From NCBI GenBank assembly GCA_030672345.1, contig DAOVGO010000149.1, positions 1-14,758 of the forward strand: a stretch of 14,758 nucleotides of DNA. Direction: 5' to 3'. A program made the position numbers and the translations under genes. This document shows positions 14,205-14,758 of this stretch, one piece after another; the first letter of the stretch is position 1; every line of letters begins with the position of its first letter. A model generated the notes under the pieces. It was not told where the DNA came from. It ran no database searches and was given only the letters and a program-made list of their open reading frames with translations. Source of the stretch: Methanosarcinales archaeon. GTDB lineage: Archaea > Halobacteriota > Methanosarcinia > Methanosarcinales > Methanogasteraceae.

Positions 14205-14758
14205 TCAGTTCGCGACATCACCCTCTGCCACACCACCAACAAGTTCAGACAATCTCGGCATCGAATACGTGTTCGAGAATATATCCCGCAAATATTCGAA
14301 GAAACTGACGCCCTGTTTCCTGCACGTATCCAGTATCGAGAGCATATTCTCCCATGCAGTCCGCCCATCCTCGCTTCGCGTTCCATAACTGATCTTTCGC
14401 TTTATGACCTCTTCTCGCACCGCTATCTCTGCTGTATTGTTGTGAAGCGGCGTCTCAGGATAGTCGAGCACGAGTAGTAGCTTCGCTTCCTTCGCCTTAG
14501 TCAATGCTATCCGGTGATCCAGCTCACCGTAACCCGTTTTGGTCGAAAACAGCGAATTGAACCTCCGTTTAACATAAGCCTCCCGAGCATCAGTTGGATC
14601 ATCTTTATATTTCGTGAGCAGTTTATAAAAGTTCCATATCTTTCTTAAAAATTTGTTGAGTACAATGCGATGGTGGTTAAGAAACGGATTTAATAATAGA
14701 ATAGTGCCTGATCTCGTGTATCCAGCACAACGCATGGAGCAGTGATATATCAGAAAAT
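14205..14758 (-). pseudogene. IS66-type transposase, C-terminal part, frameshifted and cut by window edge
   Basis: The main frame (to TGA at 14205) has the C-terminal hallmark blocks of IS66-family transposases: STKTGYGELDHRIALTKAKE, LDYPETPLHNNTAEIAVREE, KRKISYGTRSEDGRTAWENM and LSILDTCRKQGVSFFEYL. The HNN...E segment carries the expected catalytic Glu. Immediately upstream, in a different frame, is FSDISLLHALCWIHEIRHY (about 14757-14701), the preceding block of the same family, so there is a one-base frame change at about 14690-14712, in a run of A and T. The N-terminal part lies beyond the window. Most likely a dead copy; a programmed shift is possible but less likely, because the neighbouring transposase is also decayed. 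Its end lies 9 bp from the start of the IS5-type remnant. Confidence 0.8.

Noticed and set aside
1..14758. CRISPR array, integrase attachment site or replication origin
   Set aside because: No regularly spaced direct repeats, no integrase beside the tRNA, no partial tRNA duplicate and no Cdc6/Orc1 gene or repeat cluster were seen.

Overview
The window reads as chromosomal DNA of a euryarchaeon of the methanogen / anaerobic alkane-oxidiser type (Methanosarcinia, Syntrophoarchaeia or ANME-like; the exact lineage cannot be fixed from sequence reading alone). The evidence is an archaeal TATA-binding protein, an archaeal-type threonyl-tRNA synthetase with its own N-terminal editing domain, the delta subunit of the archaeal CO dehydrogenase/acetyl-CoA synthase (CdhD), a tRNA-Val with no encoded CCA, archaeal TATA boxes about 25-35 bp before several leaderless or short-leader genes, and many PAS/GAF-type two-component proteins. 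Base composition is moderate throughout, apart from the transposon debris at the right end.

Layout, left to right. 1-1613 (minus): an SF2 helicase with an N-terminal cysteine cluster, cut off by the window edge just inside motif VI. 1693-6219 (minus): a two-component signalling locus read in the order sensorless HisKA_2 histidine kinase, REC-GAF response regulator, a collapsed remnant of a membrane sensor kinase carrying a strong GC hairpin, then a large REC-PAS-PAS-HisKA-HATPase-REC hybrid kinase. None of the four has a DNA-binding output domain. 6479-7887 (minus): TBP and a TatD-like metal hydrolase, joined by a 4-bp stop/start overlap. 7990-8063 (minus): tRNA-Val(GAC). 8207-10078 (plus): thrS, divergent from the tRNA. 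10224-10702 (plus): a small membrane protein and a 43-residue four-cysteine protein of the benzylsuccinate synthase / hydroxyphenylacetate decarboxylase small-subunit type, with a TATA box and a hairpin-oligoT terminator. 10880-13613 (minus): an operon cdhD - DUF447 - DUF89 in which both junctions are 4-bp stop/start overlaps with non-ATG starts. 13680-14758 (minus): two degraded transposases next to each other, an IS5-type DDE_Tnp_4 remnant with several frameshifts and the C-terminal half of an IS66-type transposase with one frameshift.

Functionally the window mixes core information processing (TBP, ThrRS, tRNA, helicase), one-carbon / acetyl-CoA metabolism (CdhD with two accessory proteins of poorly known function) and signal transduction. 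The points most worth a second look are the kinase locus and its collapsed third gene, the cdhD-DUF447-DUF89 linkage with cdhD apparently away from the other cdh genes, and the free-standing Fe-S mini-protein paired with an unknown membrane protein and no glycyl-radical enzyme in sight.
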